Below, in pieces: positions 26,087 to 34,943 of a stretch of DNA of 64,000 nucleotides (the stretch's first letter is position 1; each line of letters starts with the position of its first letter). Both the position numbers and the translations under genes were made by a program. The notes under the pieces were generated by a model, which was given only the letters and a program-made list of their open reading frames with translations, was not told the DNA's origin and did not search any database. The DNA is from Aquimarina rhabdastrellae (GTDB lineage Bacteria; Bacteroidota; Bacteroidia; Flavobacteriales; Flavobacteriaceae). Location of the stretch: positions 992,001-1,056,000 of the forward strand of contig CANDNT010000001.1 of the NCBI GenBank assembly GCA_947387485.1, in the 5' to 3' direction.

Positions 26087-26133
26087 TCTCATTAAATAAG
26101 TTTTCTATACGATTAGAAAACTCTTAATCATAT

Positions 26134-26168
26134 AATGATAACTAGTCTTATTAAGATTGGTTATCATT
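26134..26168 (+). terminator. Hairpin, probable terminator after doxX
   Basis: AATGATAAC and GTTATCATT arms enclose TAGTCTTATTAAGATTG, which itself folds, followed by TCTCTTTT. It separates the DsbA/DoxX pair from the cob operon. Confidence 0.6.
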
Positions 26169-26273
26169 TCTCTTTTCTATAATATTCTTATTACTGATTT
26201 TTTCTCAGTGGATAAAGTATATCTACTTCTTCACTTTTTTTATATTTTTGGATCACCAATTCTAATCAAGAAT

Positions 26274-26777
26274 ATGATATATTATATCACGGGAGGAGAA
26301 CGTTCTGGAAAAAGCAATTATGCTCAAAATTTGGCTTTACAACTTTCAGATACTCCTTTTTATCTCGCTACTTCTCGTATATGGGACGACAATCATAAAG
26401 AGCGTATTCAACGTCATATTAATGATAGAGATGATCGATGGACTACAATTGAAGAAGAAAAATTCTTAGATAAAAGTATTCCTAATGATGCTGTGATCGT
26501 TGTTGATTGTGTTACACTATGGTTAACTAATTTTTTTGTAGATACTCAAAATGATGTGCAAGAATCTTTGGCTCAAGCCAAAACTGTTTTTGATAAAATG
26601 CGTAAACTAAATACTACGCTTATTATCATTTCTAACGAAATCGGTATGGGAGGTCATGCTACAACAGAAATTGGTAGAAAATTCACTCAACTTCAAGGTT
26701 GGATGAATCAATATATAGCACAACATGCTGATAAAGCTGTATTAATGGTATCTGGAATTCCGGTACCTATTAAATAA
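26274..26777 (+). CDS. cobU: Adenosylcobinamide kinase / adenosylcobinamide-phosphate guanylyltransferase
   Basis: Phosphorylates adenosylcobinamide and adds GMP to give AdoCbi-GDP. Start placed at the ATG at 26274 (MIYYITGGERSGKS), since the open frame upstream to 26157 adds a hydrophobic stretch unlike the family. 167 residues. P-loop GGERSGKS (7-14), then the RIQRHINDRDDRW motif and VDCVTLWLTN. First gene of a tightly packed operon with cobT, cobS, cobC and btuFCD. Confidence 0.93.
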   Translation: MIYYITGGERSGKSNYAQNLALQLSDTPFYLATSRIWDDNHKERIQRHINDRDDRWTTIEEEKFLDKSIPNDAVIVVDCVTLWLTNFFVDTQNDVQESLAQAKTVFDKMRKLNTTLIIISNEIGMGGHATTEIGRKFTQLQGWMNQYIAQHADKAVLMVSGIPVPIK

Positions 26778-26790
26778 AAATTATCTTTTT

Positions 26791-27831
26791 ATGAATTTTA
26801 CTATTGATACTATACATAGAGATACTCCTTTATACAAAGAGTTAACACATAAAATTGATACAAAAACCAAGCCCATAGGAGCATTAGGTACTTTAGAGGA
26901 AATTGCTTTACAAATAGGTTTAATTCAACAAACTACAACACCTAAAATCAATAAACCTTCTTTAGTTGTTTTTGCTGGAGATCATGGTATTGCTCAAAAA
27001 GGAGAAGTTAATCCTTATCCTCAAGAAGTGACTACACAAATGGTTTACAACTTTATACAAGGTGGTGCAGCAATTAATACTTTTTGTAATCTTAATGCTA
27101 TCACACTTAATATTGTAGATGCTGGAGTAAATCATGATTTTGAATCCATTCCTCAATTAATTAATGCTAAAGTAGCCAAAGGAACTCATAATTATCAAGA
27201 ACAAGCTGCCATGTCATTAGAGCAATGCAAGGTTGCTATTAACAAAGGTGCCGAAATATGTCTACAGCACTATACTCAAGGTTGTAATACTATTGGTTTT
27301 GGAGAGATGGGTATAGGAAATACATCTGCAGCTGCACTATTGATGGCAGCGTTTACTGGCACTTCTATAGAAGATTGTGTTGGTGCTGGTACAGGTTTAG
27401 TTCCTAAAGCTATACAGAAAAAACAACAAATACTTTCTGAAGTATATCATCAATACACTCTCGAAACTCCTCTTGAGAAACTTGCCACTTTTGGTGGTTT
27501 TGAGATCGCTATGATTACAGGGGCAATGCTAAAAGCAGCCGAATTAAGAATGACTATTCTTGTTGATGGTTTTATCGTCACAGCTGCTCTTCTAGCAGCT
27601 CATGCTATAAGTCCACAAATCTTAGACTACTGTGTTTTTGCACACTCTTCGGGTGAACAAGGACATCAAAAAATGCTTAATTTCTTAAATCGAAAGCCTT
27701 TATTAAATTTAGGATTACGTTTAGGTGAAGGAACTGGAGCTGCCTTAGCATTTCCTTTATTGCAAGCTTCGGTAAGTTTTTTAAACGAGATGGCTAGTTT
27801 TGAACAAGCTGGTGTTTCAGAAAAAGCATAA
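26791..27831 (+). CDS. cobT: Nicotinate-nucleotide--dimethylbenzimidazole phosphoribosyltransferase
   Basis: Makes alpha-ribazole phosphate from NaMN and a lower base (DMB or similar), activating the lower ligand of B12. 346 residues. Motifs: KPIGALGTLE, VVFAGDHGIAQKGEVNPYP, GEMGIGNTS, and the C-terminal RLGEGTGAALAFP with the catalytic Glu. 13 bases after cobU, 3 bases before cobS. No lower-base synthesis gene is visible, so the base may come from salvage. Confidence 0.95.
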   Translation: MNFTIDTIHRDTPLYKELTHKIDTKTKPIGALGTLEEIALQIGLIQQTTTPKINKPSLVVFAGDHGIAQKGEVNPYPQEVTTQMVYNFIQGGAAINTFCNLNAITLNIVDAGVNHDFESIPQLINAKVAKGTHNYQEQAAMSLEQCKVAINKGAEICLQHYTQGCNTIGFGEMGIGNTSAAALLMAAFTGTSIEDCVGAGTGLVPKAIQKKQQILSEVYHQYTLETPLEKLATFGGFEIAMITGAMLKAAELRMTILVDGFIVTAALLAAHAISPQILDYCVFAHSSGEQGHQKMLNFLNRKPLLNLGLRLGEGTGAALAFPLLQASVSFLNEMASFEQAGVSEKA

Positions 27832-27834
27832 TTT

Positions 27835-28602
27835 GTGAAAAAAGAACTCTATATATTCTTCACTGCTCTTAGTTTTTTTACTAGGATACCTGTTCCTAAA
27901 TGGGCTGTTCATCATCCTGATTACCTTAAGTTAAGTACACGTTATTTTCCTTTAATAGGTATTTTGGTGGGTAGTATAGGCGCTGGAGTATATTATGGAG
28001 CTACATTCTTTCTCCCTAACGAAATTGCAATTTTACTAAGTATCATAAGTACTATTTATACAACAGGAGCTTTTCATGAAGATGGTTTTGCTGATGTTTG
28101 TGATGGGTTTGGTGGAGGTTGGGCCAAAGACAAAATTCTTCTCATTATGAAGGATTCAAGATTAGGCACTTATGGTACTATAGGTTTAATTGCTATTCTA
28201 GCGATCAAATACAGTGCTTTAACTCATCTTAATCCTCTTATTTTACCGTGGATTATCATTGCAGGTCATAGCAGTAGTCGCTTTATTGCTACGACTCTAA
28301 TTTATACACATCCTTATGTAAGAGATACCAATGATGCAAAAGCCAAACCTACTGCAACTTCAATGTCATCACAATCATTATTTATCAGTATGTGCTTTGG
28401 TTTACTACCATTTTTAGTATTTGACAATTATTGGATATTTTTAACTTTAATTCCGATGTATCTCTCAAAAATGTTTTTGGCAGCAAAATTCAAAAAATGG
28501 ATTGGTGGCCAAACAGGAGATTGTGCTGGTGCTGTACAACAATTAAGCGAAGTTGTTTTCTATTTAAGTTTACTTATACTATTATCATGGATATCTATCT
28601 AA
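27835..28602 (+). CDS. cobS: Adenosylcobinamide-GDP ribazoletransferase (cobalamin synthase)
   Basis: Inner membrane enzyme joining AdoCbi-GDP and alpha-ribazole (phosphate). GTG start immediately after cobT. 255 residues with five to seven hydrophobic helices, the N-terminal FFTRIPVP, the Asp-rich catalytic segment HEDGFADVCDGFGGG and C-terminal GGQTGDCAGAVQQLSE, all diagnostic. It overlaps cobC by 16 bases. Confidence 0.95.
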   Translation: MKKELYIFFTALSFFTRIPVPKWAVHHPDYLKLSTRYFPLIGILVGSIGAGVYYGATFFLPNEIAILLSIISTIYTTGAFHEDGFADVCDGFGGGWAKDKILLIMKDSRLGTYGTIGLIAILAIKYSALTHLNPLILPWIIIAGHSSSRFIATTLIYTHPYVRDTNDAKAKPTATSMSSQSLFISMCFGLLPFLVFDNYWIFLTLIPMYLSKMFLAAKFKKWIGGQTGDCAGAVQQLSEVVFYLSLLILLSWISI

Positions 28603-29162
28603 TTAGACATACTACTCCCGACATAGAAAAAGGAATTTGCTATGGACAATCTGATATAGGTGTTACGGCTGATTTTAAACATGAGATTGCTATCCTTAAA
28701 TCACATTTACCATTATCTACTATTGACAAAGTATATAGTAGTCCGTTAAAACGATGTACACTTCTTGCTCAGGATTTAAAAACACCTGTCATTCAAGATA
28801 ACAGATTAAAAGAACTTAATTTTGGTTCATGGGAATTACAAGCTTGGGATTCCATTCCTAAATCAGAATTAGATCCATGGATGAAAAATTTTGTAACATA
28901 TCCAGTTCCTAATGGTGAATCCTATATCTCACTACATAAACGCGTTATGGAGTTCTTTAACGAACTTAAATCTAGCACTGCAAAAAACATTATTGTAGTA
29001 TCACACGCTGGTCCTATCAGAGCTTTACTTGCAAGTTTACAACAGATCGACTTAAAAGATTCTTTTTCTATTCCTGTTGCTTATGGGCAAATCTCTAAAA
29101 TCTCAATAGATCAACAACAATTAGATATTATATCACCTTTTACATCACAAAATAAGCACTAA
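28587..29162 (+). CDS. cobC: Alpha-ribazole phosphatase
   Basis: Histidine phosphatase (phosphoglycerate mutase-like) removing phosphate from alpha-ribazole-5'-phosphate or adenosylcobalamin-5'-phosphate. Start at the ATG at 28587 (MDIYLIRHTTPD); the RHT motif with His8 is the phospho-acceptor, and VVSHAGPIRALLA holds the second His. The open frame extends upstream inside cobS but is not needed. 191 residues. Overlaps cobS by 16 bases and btuF by 1 base (TAATG). Identified as CobC rather than a general phosphatase mainly by context. Confidence 0.88.
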   Translation: MDIYLIRHTTPDIEKGICYGQSDIGVTADFKHEIAILKSHLPLSTIDKVYSSPLKRCTLLAQDLKTPVIQDNRLKELNFGSWELQAWDSIPKSELDPWMKNFVTYPVPNGESYISLHKRVMEFFNELKSSTAKNIIVVSHAGPIRALLASLQQIDLKDSFSIPVAYGQISKISIDQQQLDIISPFTSQNKH

Positions 29163-30331
29163 TGATTACGAAAAGATTTTATATAAAAACACTATATATA
29201 GCTTATTTAAGTATATTTTTCACATTTATTTCTTGCAAAAAACAAAGTTCTTCAGCTACTACAACTTCAGATAAAGTTAGTATTACTGAACAATTAGATT
29301 ATGCAAAAGGGTTTAATATTCAGTATTATGATAACTATACGCAAATCACAGTCACTAATCCGTGGCCTAATGCACAACGTGCTTTTACATACATCTTATA
29401 TCCTAAAGCAAAAGCTAAGCCTAAACTTAAGCTGCAAAAAGATGTTATTTACATTCCTACTCCTATCGAAAAAACCATTATAACGTCTACAACAGATATT
29501 CCTGTACTAGAATATTTAAAAATAGAGGATCGGTTAATCGGTTTTCCTAATACTGCTTATATCTCATCAGAAAAGGTACTGAATTTGGTTGCTAATGGAC
29601 AAATAAAAGATATTGGAGATGATCGTAACTTAAATACCGAAATTGTTTTAGATCTAGCTCCAGAATTAATTATTGGTTTTTCGACTGCAGGTGAAACAAA
29701 ATCTTTTGACATTATACAAAAGGCTGGAATTCCTGTTATCTATAATGGATCTTGGACAGAATTACATCCCTTAGGTCGTGTAGAATGGATTAAGTTTATC
29801 GCTGCTTTTTTTGATAAAAAAGAAGAAGCTTCTCAAATCTTTACTACGATAAAACAAGAATATCTTAAAGCTACGGCTCTTGCCAAAAATGCAAAAAGTC
29901 AACCAACTTTATTATCTGGTAATTTATTTAAAGACATCTGGTATGTTCCTGGGGGAAATAGTTATGCAGCTACATTTTATAAAGATGCAAATACACATTA
30001 TCTCTGGGCAGATAACACTGATATAGGAAGTTTAGCGTTAAGCTTTGAAGAAGTATTAGACAAAGCTCAAAATGCACAATTCTGGATAGATTCTGGGTAT
30101 TTTAAATCATTAAATGATATGCAACAAAGCAATACCAAATATGAGTTATTTGATGCATATCTAAATAAAAATGTATATTCCCCCATATTAAAAGTAGGTC
30201 CTTCTGGCGGATTGCTCTATTATGAATTAGGAGCTATGCGACCTGATTTAATCCTTAAGGATATTATCAAAATAGTTCATCCTGAAGTTTTACCAGAATA
30301 TACCTCCTACTTTTTTAAACGATTAAAATAG
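29162..30331 (+). CDS. btuF: Cobalamin ABC transporter substrate-binding lipoprotein
   Basis: 389 residues. Lipoprotein signal with FFTFISC (about Cys25) and a TroA/BtuF-like two-lobed domain (YIPTPIEKTIITSTTDIPVLEYLKIEDRLIG, split around residue 110; EIVLDLAPELIIG). Longer than E. coli BtuF by about 120 residues, mostly an extra N-terminal segment. It directly precedes the permease and ATPase genes. Ligand assignment to B12 comes from the operon; by sequence alone it could also be an iron-complex binding protein. Confidence 0.85.
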   Translation: MITKRFYIKTLYIAYLSIFFTFISCKKQSSSATTTSDKVSITEQLDYAKGFNIQYYDNYTQITVTNPWPNAQRAFTYILYPKAKAKPKLKLQKDVIYIPTPIEKTIITSTTDIPVLEYLKIEDRLIGFPNTAYISSEKVLNLVANGQIKDIGDDRNLNTEIVLDLAPELIIGFSTAGETKSFDIIQKAGIPVIYNGSWTELHPLGRVEWIKFIAAFFDKKEEASQIFTTIKQEYLKATALAKNAKSQPTLLSGNLFKDIWYVPGGNSYAATFYKDANTHYLWADNTDIGSLALSFEEVLDKAQNAQFWIDSGYFKSLNDMQQSNTKYELFDAYLNKNVYSPILKVGPSGGLLYYELGAMRPDLILKDIIKIVHPEVLPEYTSYFFKRLK

Positions 30332-30332
30332 T

Positions 30333-31364
30333 TTGGACAGCTTTAAGTCATATCGCATTACTTTTTTAGCTATAGGATTATTATTCCTATTTTGCTTTTT
30401 CGCTAATATTAGCCTAGGTTCTGTAAATATTCCGCTTAAAGCAATTTTTAATAGTCTTATCGATGCTCCTGTTTCAAAATTATCATGGAAACACATTGTA
30501 ATTTCTTATCGTTTACCCAAAGCTTTAACAGCTATACTTGTAGGTAGTGGACTAGGCATTTCTGGTCTCTTAATGCAAACTCTTTTTAGAAATCCATTAG
30601 CTGGTCCTTTTGTCTTAGGAATTAGTTCTGGAGCCAGTCTTGGCGTCGCCTTACTTGTTCTTACTTCGGTTGCAACTAGTAGTTTTACTTTAGGCCTATT
30701 AGCATCAAAATGGGGATTAGTCATTGCTGCTAGTATTGGTAGTTTGGTTGTACTTTTTACCGTTACATTAGTGGCATCAAAAGTTAAAGACACTATGGCT
30801 ATTTTGATCATTGGTCTTATGTTTGGTAGTATAAGTTCTGGTATGGTGAGCGTTTTATCTTATTTCGCTCCAGCAGAGCAATTACAACAATACATTTTTT
30901 GGGGATTTGGTAGTCTAGGAAATCTTTCATGGGAAGAACTCTCCATTTTTACCATCCCATTTATCTTAGGGATAGGCATTGCTATTTACTGTATAAAAGC
31001 GTTAAACACTTTTTTATTAGGTGAAAATTATGCTTCTAGTTTAGGTGTTGATATTAAACGTAGTCGTTTCCTTATTATCATTGCAACTAGCTTACTAGCC
31101 GGAAGCATCACTGCTTTTACTGGGCCTATTGCTTTTATAGGTTTAGCCGTTCCTCATATTACACGATTAATATTTCATACCTCAAATCATAAATTTTTAT
31201 TGTTAGCTGTAGCTTTATTAGGAAGCATTCTTATGCTTATTTGTGATAGTATTGCACAATTACCTAATAGTGAGTATACTTTACCTATTAATGCTATTAC
31301 ATCGCTTATAGGTGCTCCTATTGTTATTTGGTTACTAATACGAAAAAGAAAGTTATTGTTTTGA
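30333..31364 (+). CDS. btuC: FecCD/BtuC-type ABC transporter permease
   Basis: 343 residues, about ten membrane helices. Motifs of the FecCD family: RLPKALTAILVGSGLGISG, MQTLFRNPLAGPFVLGISSGASLG and FTGPIAFIGLAVPHITR (coupling helix). The frame begins at a TTG codon one base after the btuF stop, and this TTG matches the usual N-terminus (DSFKSYRITFLAIG). Its 3' end precedes btuD by 8 bases. Confidence 0.9.
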   Translation: MDSFKSYRITFLAIGLLFLFCFFANISLGSVNIPLKAIFNSLIDAPVSKLSWKHIVISYRLPKALTAILVGSGLGISGLLMQTLFRNPLAGPFVLGISSGASLGVALLVLTSVATSSFTLGLLASKWGLVIAASIGSLVVLFTVTLVASKVKDTMAILIIGLMFGSISSGMVSVLSYFAPAEQLQQYIFWGFGSLGNLSWEELSIFTIPFILGIGIAIYCIKALNTFLLGENYASSLGVDIKRSRFLIIIATSLLAGSITAFTGPIAFIGLAVPHITRLIFHTSNHKFLLLAVALLGSILMLICDSIAQLPNSEYTLPINAITSLIGAPIVIWLLIRKRKLLF

Positions 31365-31372
31365 ATTCATCT

Positions 31373-32155
31373 ATGACACATACTGTTCTAAGCTGTAAAA
31401 ACCTTTCTATTGGATATACCCAAAAGAAATGGAAAACAGTAATTGCTTCTCATCTTGATATGCAATTACATGCAGGGGAATTCGTAGCACTTGTCGGTCG
31501 CAATGGAGTAGGGAAATCTACTTTATTACGAACTTTATCAAACGTACAACCCGCGCTAGATGGTCAAATTCTTTTGGAGGATACAGAATTGAAGACTTAT
31601 ACTCCTTCTCATCTAGCTACAAAACTAAGTCTGGTTTTAACTGATGCTATTCCATCAAAAAACTTAACAGTTCAAGAACTGATTGTATTAGGAAGACAGC
31701 CTTACACTAATTGGATTGGTACATTAATGCAAGAAGATCTTCAACAAATTAAAAATGCAATTGCACTTACGCAAATAGAAGATTTGGTCTATAAAAAATG
31801 TTATGAGTTAAGTGATGGACAATTACAAAAAGTACTTATTGCTCGCGCTATTGCTCAAGATACTCCTTTAATAATATTAGATGAACCTACGACACATCTA
31901 GATCTTTATCACAAAGCATATATATTTAACTTATTACGTCGTTTAGCACATCAAACTCAAAAAACAATCTTATGCTCTACACATGAAATTGATTTTGCAA
32001 TACAACTTTGTGATCAAATGATCATTATGAATACAGGTACTATAGAAACTGGGACGCCTCAAGAGCATATTAAAAATCAAAGTTTTAATACACTTTTCCC
32101 AAAAGATCTTATTCAATTTGACAATATATCAGGTAGATTTAAAATCAAATCATGA
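31373..32155 (+). CDS. btuD: Cobalamin ABC transporter ATP-binding protein
   Basis: 260 residues from the ATG at 31373 (an in-frame TTG at 31361 would add four residues). Walker A GRNGVGKST, signature LSDGQLQKV, Walker B PLIILDEP and H-loop CSTHE are intact. Last gene of the cobU-btuD operon. The signature has Asp instead of Gly in LSGGQ, which is seen in this subfamily. Confidence 0.9.
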   Translation: MTHTVLSCKNLSIGYTQKKWKTVIASHLDMQLHAGEFVALVGRNGVGKSTLLRTLSNVQPALDGQILLEDTELKTYTPSHLATKLSLVLTDAIPSKNLTVQELIVLGRQPYTNWIGTLMQEDLQQIKNAIALTQIEDLVYKKCYELSDGQLQKVLIARAIAQDTPLIILDEPTTHLDLYHKAYIFNLLRRLAHQTQKTILCSTHEIDFAIQLCDQMIIMNTGTIETGTPQEHIKNQSFNTLFPKDLIQFDNISGRFKIKS

Positions 32156-32209
32156 ATCTTTGATTACTTTTGATCTTATAAATAATTCAATTAATAAAAC
32201 TCTCATTAA

Positions 32210-32500
32210 ATGAAAAAGCTTAACGAAATAGAAATTGCACAACAATTGCAAACACTTGATGAATGGGAATACAATGACAATGCTATTCACACTACTATAG
32301 AGTTTAAAGATTTTAAAGATACTTTTTCTGTAATGACTCGTATAGCATTTGAAGCTGAACTTCAAGGGCATCATCCAGATTGGTCTAATGTTTATAATAA
32401 ACTTCAAATAAGCTTACAGACACATGATGCAGGAGGAGTAACCGAAAAGGATTTTAAACTTGCAAGAACAATAGATCAAATAATTTTGGGAGAAGTCTAA
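32210..32500 (+). CDS. phhB: 4a-hydroxytetrahydrobiopterin (pterin-4a-carbinolamine) dehydratase
   Basis: Regenerates the pterin cofactor of aromatic amino acid hydroxylases. 96 residues; the conserved EAELQGHHPDWSNVYNKLQI holds the catalytic His-His. No phenylalanine hydroxylase gene is in view. Preceded by a TACTTTTG box (32164-32171) without a clear -33 element. Confidence 0.92.
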   Translation: MKKLNEIEIAQQLQTLDEWEYNDNAIHTTIEFKDFKDTFSVMTRIAFEAELQGHHPDWSNVYNKLQISLQTHDAGGVTEKDFKLARTIDQIILGEV

Positions 32501-32517
32501 AAAACTCACAAAAAGTA

Positions 32518-32549
32518 TTTGTAAAAAAATGCATTCTATATTATGTTTG
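32518..32549 (+). promoter_or_regulatory. Promoter of the YebC-family gene
   Basis: TTTG (32518-32521), 20-base spacer, TATGTTTG (32542-32549), 23 bases before the ATG at 32573. Full match to the Bacteroidetes consensus. Confidence 0.75.
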
Positions 32550-32572
32550 CATTAAGTAATTAAATATAAATT

Positions 32573-33292
32573 ATGGGAAGAGCTTTTGAATTTAGAAAGG
32601 CGCGCAAAATGAAGCGTTGGGCTGCAATGGCCAAAACTTTTACACGTATTGGTAAAGATATCGTAATGGCGGTAAAAGAAGGAGGTCCTGATCCAGATTC
32701 CAACTCTAGATTAAGAGCGGTGATTCAAAATGCAAAAGCCGCAAACATGCCTAAAGATAATATCGAACGTGCTATCAAGCGTGCTTCAGATAAAGATCAA
32801 GGAGAATATAAAGAAGTACTTTTTGAAGGGTATGCGCCTCATGGTATTGCTATTTTAGTAGAAACAGCAACAGATAACAACAATAGAACTGTAGCTAATA
32901 TCCGTTCTTATTTTAATAAGTGTAATGGAAACTTAGGAACTTCTGGTTCTGTTGAATTTATGTTTGACCACACTTGTAACTTTAGAATTAATGCTGAAGG
33001 TATCGACCCTGAAGAATTAGAATTAGAATTTATCGATTATGGTGCAGAAGAAATCTTTGAAGATGAAGATGGAATCTTAATCTATGCTCCTTTTGGTAGT
33101 TTTGGTACTATCCAAAAAGAATTAGAAAGTCGTAATATCGAAATTTTATCTTCTGGATTTGAACGTATCCCTCAAGTAACAAAAAAACTTAATGAAGAGC
33201 AAATGGCAGATGTAGAGAAACTTCTTGAAAAAATCGAAGAAGACGATGATGTACAAAACGTATATCACTCTATGGAAGCTACTGCTGAATAA
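32573..33292 (+). CDS. yebC: YebC/PmpR-family transcription or translation factor
   Basis: 239 residues, cytosolic. Typical N-terminus MGRAFEFRKARKMKRWAAMAK, then RLRAVIQNAKAANMPKDNIERAIKRA, and an acidic C-terminal domain. Members act as DNA-binding regulators or, as shown for some, help ribosomes through proline stretches. It has its own promoter and terminator, so it is a single-gene unit. Confidence 0.93.
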   Translation: MGRAFEFRKARKMKRWAAMAKTFTRIGKDIVMAVKEGGPDPDSNSRLRAVIQNAKAANMPKDNIERAIKRASDKDQGEYKEVLFEGYAPHGIAILVETATDNNNRTVANIRSYFNKCNGNLGTSGSVEFMFDHTCNFRINAEGIDPEELELEFIDYGAEEIFEDEDGILIYAPFGSFGTIQKELESRNIEILSSGFERIPQVTKKLNEEQMADVEKLLEKIEEDDDVQNVYHSMEATAE

Positions 33293-33307
33293 ATTATATA
33301 AATTTTT

Positions 33308-33336
33308 AAAGGGTTTATTTTAACAATAAACCCTTT
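33308..33336 (+). terminator. Intrinsic terminator after yebC
   Basis: AAAGGGTTTATT, loop TTAAC, AATAAACCCTTT. Confidence 0.85.
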
Positions 33337-33496
33337 CTATATTAAACATTCATCATCAACATATTACATTTCATCATCAATCATTTCTTATCTTAAATAA
33401 TCACTATCCACATTATTTTACATTCGTAAATATCATATAATGGTACAGTAATTGAACTTGCCGTTTTATCAATATTAATTTCAATCAAATTTTATT

Positions 33497-34036
33497 ATGA
33501 AGAAAATTACATTTTTCGCATTATTTATGGTTTTAGGCCTAGTTAGTATGAACGCTCAAGAAGACATCCGCTTTGGTGTTACAGCAGGATATGCTAATGC
33601 TACAGCTAAACTTAAAGCTGGAAACATTGATGAATCTGAGGGTTCTTCTGGATTCTTTTTAGGTGCTTTGGCTGAATTTAAATTAAATGAAAAGTTTAGT
33701 ATCGAACCTAAACTTACATTTACACAAATCAGTGAAGATGGAAACAAAACAGATTTTCTACAACTTCCTGTAATGGCAAAATTCTACCCTGTAAGTGATT
33801 CTGGATTCAACCTACAAGCTGGTCCTCAAATCACATATACATTAGAAGACATATCAGATGATTTTACAAAGTTTAATATCGCTTTAGGAGCAGGTGTAGG
33901 TTACGAGTTCTTAGACAACTTCTTTGTTGATGCTAGATATCATCTACAATTAAATAATTACTATACAGGTTCTGGTAGTGATGATATTAAAAGTAGAGTA
34001 AACTTCCTTAATATCGGAATTGGTTATAAATTCTAA
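33497..34036 (+). CDS. Outer membrane beta-barrel (porin-like) protein
   Basis: 179 residues. Signal peptide MKKITFFALFMVLGLVSMNAQ, then alternating beta strands with aromatic ends (FGVTAGYANATAK, FLDNFFVDARYHLQ) and the terminal NIGIGYKF, as in the OMP_b-brl family. Eight-stranded barrel by length. Stand-alone gene with a terminator downstream. Function in the outer membrane unknown. Confidence 0.85.
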   Translation: MKKITFFALFMVLGLVSMNAQEDIRFGVTAGYANATAKLKAGNIDESEGSSGFFLGALAEFKLNEKFSIEPKLTFTQISEDGNKTDFLQLPVMAKFYPVSDSGFNLQAGPQITYTLEDISDDFTKFNIALGAGVGYEFLDNFFVDARYHLQLNNYYTGSGSDDIKSRVNFLNIGIGYKF

Positions 34037-34058
34037 TATTTTTTTCAAAACATAACAC

Positions 34059-34093
34059 AAAACGGTGAATTTTGTACAAAAATTCACCGTTTT
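34059..34093 (+). terminator. Intrinsic terminator after the barrel gene
   Basis: AAAACGGTGAATTTT and AAAATTCACCGTTTT arms; nearly perfect 15-bp stem. Confidence 0.9.
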
Positions 34094-34291
34094 CATTTTG
34101 CATATATTATCCATTTTTAGTATTTATTTAACATCTTTCACGGTAGGGTTAACTTTTATCTTCTCGTTTTATAATAAACTAGATATCAAAATCATAACTA
34201 TATAGTTCATGATTATCATATAATTTATTGAGTACGCCCTCTCATTTTTTTACATTATGATGCAATGTAAAATCTAGATTATTTTATTCCT

Positions 34292-34382
34292 TAAAAGGTT
34301 TCTAATTCCTTTTTGGTATGGCAATATTCATCATCACTACTATGTCATTATCAATTTCCTATCAAATTAGAAACCTTTTTGT
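34292..34382. other. Long-range inverted repeat, possible structured RNA or attenuator
   Basis: AAAAGGTTTCTAATT (34294-34308) is matched by AATTAGAAACCTTTTT (34364-34380), about 55 bases apart; CCTTTTT (34309-34315) offers the first arm a competing local partner. A T run follows on the plus strand. The interior holds a 27-codon ORF (34318-34401) starting MAIFIITTMS. The next gene (34437) is a secreted protein of unknown function, so any regulatory role is unclear. Confidence 0.4.
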
Positions 34383-34436
34383 TAGTTCTTTACACCTCTA
34401 ACGACCTAAATATTAAGGATTACAAAATTCATCAAT

Positions 34437-34943
34437 ATGCGATTTATCTTCTTATTTTTTCTGTTATTTTGTACTACTCTAGTTGAGGCTCAACAAATGA
34501 ATAATCAACGTTTATATGAGTTAATTAAAAAAAATGCTGATACTATTGATGGTCTAGAAGGTCGATGGCAATTTATCTATAAAAAAATGCCTATGCTTTG
34601 TGTCACTGATCAAAAGAACAATCGCATGCGTATCATTACTCCTATTACAACTTCAGATAAGCTTGATAAGGACTTGTTATTAGATACTTTAACCGCTAAC
34701 TTCCATTCAGCATTAGATGTTAAATATGCTATATCAGATAGTATTTTATGGTCTATATATGTTCATCCTCTTAAAGAATTAACACCTCAAGAAGTTGAAA
34801 GCGCCATAGTACAAGTGTACTCAGCTGCGGCAACTTTTGGTACTACTTTTTCAAGTACAAAGTTACTTTTTGGAGGAAATCGTTTGGAAGAAGAAAATAC
34901 GACTCCTTCGTTCAAAGAAGACAATCAAATTCAGAAATTCTAA
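34437..34943 (+). CDS. Exported protein of unknown function (168 aa)
   Basis: Signal peptide MRFIFLFFLLFCTTLVEAQ with cleavage after AQ; the mature part is soluble, mixed alpha/beta, with no motif I recognise (EGRWQFIYKKMPMLCVTD is its most distinctive part). Likely periplasmic. Its stop codon abuts the stop of the convergent acyltransferase gene with no gap, and no terminator fits between them. Confidence 0.65.
   Translation: MRFIFLFFLLFCTTLVEAQQMNNQRLYELIKKNADTIDGLEGRWQFIYKKMPMLCVTDQKNNRMRIITPITTSDKLDKDLLLDTLTANFHSALDVKYAISDSILWSIYVHPLKELTPQEVESAIVQVYSAAATFGTTFSSTKLLFGGNRLEEENTTPSFKEDNQIQKF

Noticed and set aside
26087..26273. Possible second B12 riboswitch before cobU.
   Set aside because: There is no B12 box, no CCCGC-AACTG core, only a simple hairpin that looks like the doxX terminator.
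34318..34370. In another frame the region at 34330-34370 reads Asn-Ile-His-His-His-Tyr-Tyr-Val, like a his-operon leader peptide.
   Set aside because: The frame has no ATG, its stop lies inside the hairpin arm, and no histidine or aromatic biosynthesis gene follows. The CATCATCA-like runs recur nearby (33349-33390), which suggests simple-sequence chance.
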